This document shows positions 6,307 through 8,643 of a stretch of DNA of 8,643 nt, piece after piece. This DNA comes from Rhodospirillales bacterium. Lineage in GTDB: Bacteria; Pseudomonadota; Alphaproteobacteria; Acetobacterales; Acetobacteraceae. The notes under the pieces were generated by a model. It ran no database searches. It saw nothing but the letters and a program-made list of their open reading frames with translations, and was not told where the DNA came from. Position 1 is the stretch's first letter, and the number at the start of each line of letters is the position of its first letter. Location of the stretch: NCBI GenBank assembly GCA_028866335.1, contig JAGWIL010000061.1:1-8643 (forward strand). Reading direction: 5' to 3'. A program made the position numbers and the translations under genes.

Positions 6307-7641
6307 TTAGAATTTCACCGTTAGCCCTGCGGTGAAGGAGTTATCAGAGGCCGTGTAATTGCCGATAAGCGTGCCACTGGGCGTTGGCAGAGTGCTGGAA
6401 GTGGTGCTGTGAATGCTGCCGCCCGGCGTGAACACATGGCCATAGGCAAATTGCAAGGTTGCTGCTGGGGTAATTTTATATTGCGCGCCCATGCCGAGGT
6501 CGTAATGGTTCGCATCCGGCACCCGGGCGGTGCGGTTGCTGTCCGTCACCGGCGATTCATCGTAGGCAAAGCCCGCTTGCAGCATAATCCGGTCGGTAAG
6601 CTGATAATTTGTGCCGATGGCGGCAAACCACGTATTGCGCCAGTTTTCATAAACCACCGTGCCGGGAAAGCCGTTGGTTGGTGTAATATGCAGGCTGTTC
6701 AACAGCGCCCAATGGGTCCATTCCAAACTGCCCATTACTGCCCAGGCTGGGGTGATCTGATGATAAATACCTAAATTCATGGAATCCGGCATGGTGATAG
6801 AGGTGGTGGCCGGGCTGTTGCCAGCTTCCAGCAGGGCCGCGGTGGAAGGGCTGAGCGCTGAATAAATCCCGGGAACGGTAATGCTCTGCGTGCCGGAAAT
6901 ATCGTGTCTGATGCGGGAGTGGTAATCGAGACCGATACGCGTCGCGTCGTCTATTCTGTAAAGCCCGCCGATATTATAGCCAAACCCCACATCATTGCCA
7001 TGCACGTCAGCAATCGGGTCCTGGCCGGTGGCGGCACTAAGCACCGGCACGTTCAGCGCCTGGGTAAGGCGGGCGTCGAAATATTCAAAAACCGGCCCGC
7101 CGCCGAGCGAGAAATGATCGTTGAATTTATACGATACGACGGCACCAAAATCGACAGCGGTGATGCTGGAAACGAGGGCCTGATAGCGGCCGACGAAATC
7201 ACCCGGGTAGGCGGTGCGCTCGCCATAGGGGTTGGTGATGGAAAGGCCGAACCGCAAATCCGGTTGCGGCGCAAATACGGCAAACAACGAGCCAGAGGCT
7301 GCCGGCGTGACGGCGTTGCCGCCTTGTGTGCCGCTAACCTTGCCGCCGGTGAGGGGGTTGGTGTTGTAACCTGAAAAATGCGCCGAAGGGGAAATAAGAC
7401 TAACACCGCCAGCAAGCTGGCTCTGGTCCAGCAGCGCCATGCCGGCGGGGTTGGTCCAGGCGGTGCTGGCATCATACGCTTTGGCTTCATCGCCCGCAAA
7501 GGCGGTGCCCATCCAGTCCGGCAGGCCTTCGCGCAGGCCAAAACCAGAGGCATGTGCTGCCTGGCCCAGGCCAAAACTGGCCAGAGCGCCGCACGTTGTT
7601 GCCGCCAAAAGATGCGCTTTGTATGACTTCACGGTTTTCAT
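6307..7641 (-). CDS. fadL: FadL/OmpP1-family outer-membrane long-chain fatty acid channel
   Basis: This 444-residue outer-membrane beta-barrel of the FadL/Toluene_X family would let long-chain fatty acids or related hydrophobic molecules across the outer membrane. A Sec signal peptide is clear: basic MKTVKSYK, a hydrophobic stretch, and an AHA|S cleavage site after about residue 31. The mature N terminus SGFGLREG and the DASTAWTNPAGMA segment (57-69, with the NPAGM family hallmark) match FadL. The chain then shows alternating barrel strands and ends in a C-terminal Phe (LTVKF), the usual assembly signal for outer-membrane proteins. The ATG at 7641 is chosen for the signal peptide and for AGGAGGT at 7652-7658 (10-base spacer); the GTG at 7686 would add 15 polar residues in front. 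It is first in the minus-strand block, 58 bases before merR. Toluene-type porins share the family, but the neighbours favour fatty acids. Confidence 0.9.
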   Translation of the reverse strand: MKTVKSYKAHLLAATTCGALASFGLGQAAHASGFGLREGLPDWMGTAFAGDEAKAYDASTAWTNPAGMALLDQSQLAGGVSLISPSAHFSGYNTNPLTGGKVSGTQGGNAVTPAASGSLFAVFAPQPDLRFGLSITNPYGERTAYPGDFVGRYQALVSSITAVDFGAVVSYKFNDHFSLGGGPVFEYFDARLTQALNVPVLSAATGQDPIADVHGNDVGFGYNIGGLYRIDDATRIGLDYHSRIRHDISGTQSITVPGIYSALSPSTAALLEAGNSPATTSITMPDSMNLGIYHQITPAWAVMGSLEWTHWALLNSLHITPTNGFPGTVVYENWRNTWFAAIGTNYQLTDRIMLQAGFAYDESPVTDSNRTARVPDANHYDLGMGAQYKITPAATLQFAYGHVFTPGGSIHSTTSSTLPTPSGTLIGNYTASDNSFTAGLTVKF

Positions 7642-7651
7642 GCTCTTGGTA

Positions 7652-7680
7652 ACCTCCTCAGCTTGCTTGTTTTTTTGAGG
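7652..7680 (-). promoter_or_regulatory. fadL leader: strong Shine-Dalgarno within a short inverted repeat
   Basis: On the minus strand AGGAGGT (7658-7652) is a full anti-16S match 10 bases from the fadL ATG. Five bases reaching into it, TGAGG (7660-7656), can pair with CCTCA (7680-7676) across a 15-base A-rich loop that contains seven As. A weak 5-bp stem could partly mask the ribosome site; this is speculative. Confidence 0.4.
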
Positions 7681-7698
7681 GCGCACCGCCCGTCTTTA

Positions 7699-7750
7699 CT
7701 ATTGAATAGAGGCGAAACCTAACGTATTATGTATGTAAAATACTAAATAG
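7699..7750. promoter_or_regulatory. Candidate operator array in the divergent fadL / DUF2147 region
   Basis: Two inverted repeats with similar arms lie here. CTATT-G-AATAG (7699-7709) is a perfect 11-bp palindrome, and GTATT-N10-AATAC (7724-7743) has perfect 5-bp arms. A further AATAG is at 7746-7750. The first overlaps the -35 box and the second overlaps the -10 box and start region of the plus-strand promoter, positions where a bound regulator would block or reshape transcription. The AT-rich context makes chance matches possible. The protein that binds is unknown; the MerR protein encoded nearby is the natural suspect. I could not pick a confident fadL promoter on the minus strand in the same stretch. 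Confidence 0.4.
7702..7730 (+). promoter_or_regulatory. Sigma70-like promoter for the DUF2147-acyl-CoA ligase pair
   Basis: TTGAAT (7702-7707) and TATTAT (7725-7730) are separated by 17 bases; they match the sigma70 consensus at 4 of 6 and 5 of 6 positions. The predicted transcription start near 7737 gives a leader of about 22 bases before the ATG at 7759. Confidence 0.6.
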
Positions 7751-7758
7751 GGACGGAA

Positions 7759-8241
7759 ATGCAAGATATCTTATTCGCGCACCGTGTAAAAATCCTTATT
7801 GTTGGTCTCGGCGTCTTTCTCGGCGTGGCCCCGGCAATGGCGCAGAGCGCCCCGGCTGGCTGGTGGATGGACCAGAGCGGCAAGGCGGGGATTGTTATTT
7901 CCCCTTGCGGTAATGATTTGTGCGGCAAGATTGAATGGCTGAAAGTGCCGAGGGATAAAGCAGGCCAGCCGAAGACAGACATTCACAACAGCAACGCGGC
8001 ATTAAAACCTCGGCCATTATGCGGCCTGCCGATACTGGGTAATTTTACCCCTGATGGCCAAGGTGGATGGCAAGGCGGTTGGATTTACGATCCGCAAAAC
8101 GGCAAAACCTACAAATCCGTCATGCATGTGGCGGCGGACGGTACATTACATGTGCGCGGCTATATCGGGATTCCCCTGCTTGGCCGTTCGGAGGTTTGGA
8201 GCCGCCCGGCCACGGCGCTTGCCACCTGTAAGGGAGGCTGA
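7759..8241 (+). CDS. DUF2147-family exported protein
   Basis: This is a 160-residue protein of the DUF2147 family, for which I know no established function. A signal peptide is evident: a basic HRVK, a hydrophobic core, and a likely AMA|QS cleavage after residue 28, so it should act in the periplasm. Family hallmarks are in order: CGNDLCGKIEWL (50-61, two cysteines five apart that may form a disulfide), PKTD (71-74), GGWIYDPQNGKTY (106-118) and VRGYIGIPLLGRSEVW (132-147). The mature part is small, rich in Gly and Trp, with a beta-strand-like pattern. A weak AGGG at 7749-7752 precedes the ATG at 7759. The gene lies opposite fadL across a shared control region and ends 2 bases before the acyl-CoA ligase, whose ribosome site it contains. 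That placement suggests, without proving, a role in fatty-acid handling or envelope protection. Confidence 0.88.
   Translation: MQDILFAHRVKILIVGLGVFLGVAPAMAQSAPAGWWMDQSGKAGIVISPCGNDLCGKIEWLKVPRDKAGQPKTDIHNSNAALKPRPLCGLPILGNFTPDGQGGWQGGWIYDPQNGKTYKSVMHVAADGTLHVRGYIGIPLLGRSEVWSRPATALATCKGG
8231..8237 (+). promoter_or_regulatory. Ribosome binding site of the acyl-CoA ligase inside the DUF2147 gene
   Basis: AGGGAGG lies 6 bases before the ATG at 8244 and within the last codons of the DUF2147 gene. It fixes the ligase start and indicates that the two genes are translated from one transcript. Confidence 0.75.
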
Positions 8242-8243
8242 CA

Positions 8244-8643
8244 ATGGATACAGGTTGGCGCAGCGGGGTCATTCCAGCCCTGCCGGTGGATGAGCTCCTA
8301 ACCGCTGCTGCGGCGCAATTTCCAGATGTTTGGGCCATGGATTTTCTGGGCAAGCGCACAAGCTATGCCAGGCTGAGCCGGTTGGTGGCGCGGGCGGCGG
8401 CGGGGTTTCAAAAACTCGGCGTGGTAAGGGGCGCGCGGGTGGCTTTATGCCTGCCGAACACGCCTTATTACGTGATTTGCTATTATGCGATTTTGCGCGC
8501 CGGTGGCGTGGTGGTGAATTTAAGCCCGCTTTATACAGAAAGCGAAATCCGGCATTTTCTGAAAGATAGCGGTGCGCGCATTGCCGTTACGCTGGATGTG
8601 GATGAACTATACACGAAATTCGCCCCCATCGTGGCGGATGGGT
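8244..8643 (+). CDS. fadD: AMP-forming acyl-CoA ligase, N-terminal part (3' truncated)
   Basis: The first 133 codons of an adenylate-forming acyl-CoA ligase run off the right edge without a stop. The enzyme class activates fatty acids with ATP and CoA in the cytoplasm. Visible signatures of the N-terminal subdomain are the TSYARLSRLVARAAAGF segment (residues 39-55), VALCLPNTPYYV (66-77), YYAILRAGGVVVNLSPLYT (80-98) and E-x-x-H-x-L-x-DSGA (101-111). The PLYT and HxLxDSGA pattern is typical of long- or medium-chain acyl-CoA synthetases. The ATP-binding P-loop and the A8 and A10 motifs lie beyond the window, so chain-length class cannot be judged. The start at 8244 follows AGGGAGG by 6 bases and the DUF2147 stop by 2 bases. 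With FadL across the divergent promoter, a fatty-acid-activating FadD role is likely; a dicarboxylate-CoA ligase of PimA type is the main alternative. Confidence 0.85.
   Translation, partial: MDTGWRSGVIPALPVDELLTAAAAQFPDVWAMDFLGKRTSYARLSRLVARAAAGFQKLGVVRGARVALCLPNTPYYVICYYAILRAGGVVVNLSPLYTESEIRHFLKDSGARIAVTLDVDELYTKFAPIVADG

Noticed and set aside
7670..7676. Run of seven Ts on the plus strand as a rho-independent terminator
   Set aside because: No plus-strand gene ends nearby; on the strand of fadL it is an A-run in the leader, and the flanking stem has only 5 bp.
7714..7728. GAAAC half-site resembling a PsrA-type fatty-acid operator
   Set aside because: The expected GAAAC-N4-GTTTC partner is absent: the spacing is 5 and the second arm reads GTATT.

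Overview
This window holds a compact fatty-acid uptake and beta-oxidation locus next to the 3' end of a cytochrome bo-type quinol oxidase operon. Two-membrane envelope proteins (a FadL-type outer-membrane channel and a Sec-exported DUF2147 protein), the bo-type oxidase and the GC-rich coding DNA point to a Gram-negative proteobacterium. I infer an alphaproteobacterium, perhaps near the Acetobacteraceae/Rhodospirillales, because the oxidase genes appear to end at cyoD with no cyoE after it. That placement comes from gene content and remembered protein patterns, not from a search.

Layout, left to right. Bases 1-610 (+) carry the last 73 codons of cyoC and all of cyoD. At 610/611 cyoD meets a five-gene minus-strand block tail to tail, with no spacer between the two stop codons. 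In its own transcription order that block runs fadL (7641-6307), a MerR-family regulator (6248-5793), a thiolase fadA (5796-4660), a fused 3-hydroxyacyl-CoA dehydrogenase/enoyl-CoA hydratase fadN (4660-2393) and an acyl-CoA dehydrogenase fadE (2380-611). The last four genes are very tightly packed: a 4-base overlap, a 1-base overlap and a 12-base gap. A 117-base divergent control region (7642-7758) separates fadL from a plus-strand pair, a DUF2147 periplasmic protein (7759-8241) and, 2 bases further on, the start of an AMP-forming acyl-CoA ligase (8244 onward, cut by the window end).

Functionally the genes form a nearly complete route. FadL admits fatty acids through the outer membrane and the ligase activates them to acyl-CoA. 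FadE makes the 2,3-enoyl-CoA, FadN hydrates and oxidises it to 3-ketoacyl-CoA, and FadA cleaves off acetyl-CoA. The MerR protein is the obvious candidate local regulator. The electron-transfer flavoprotein that FadE would need is not in the window. The least explained member is the DUF2147 protein, whose position between uptake and activation suggests a role in handling fatty acids in the envelope. The divergent region contains a good sigma70-like promoter surrounded by repeated (C/G)TATT / AATA(G/C) pentamers that could be operator half-sites. There is no gene-free stretch over 300 bases, and I saw no RNA gene, mobile element or CRISPR array.
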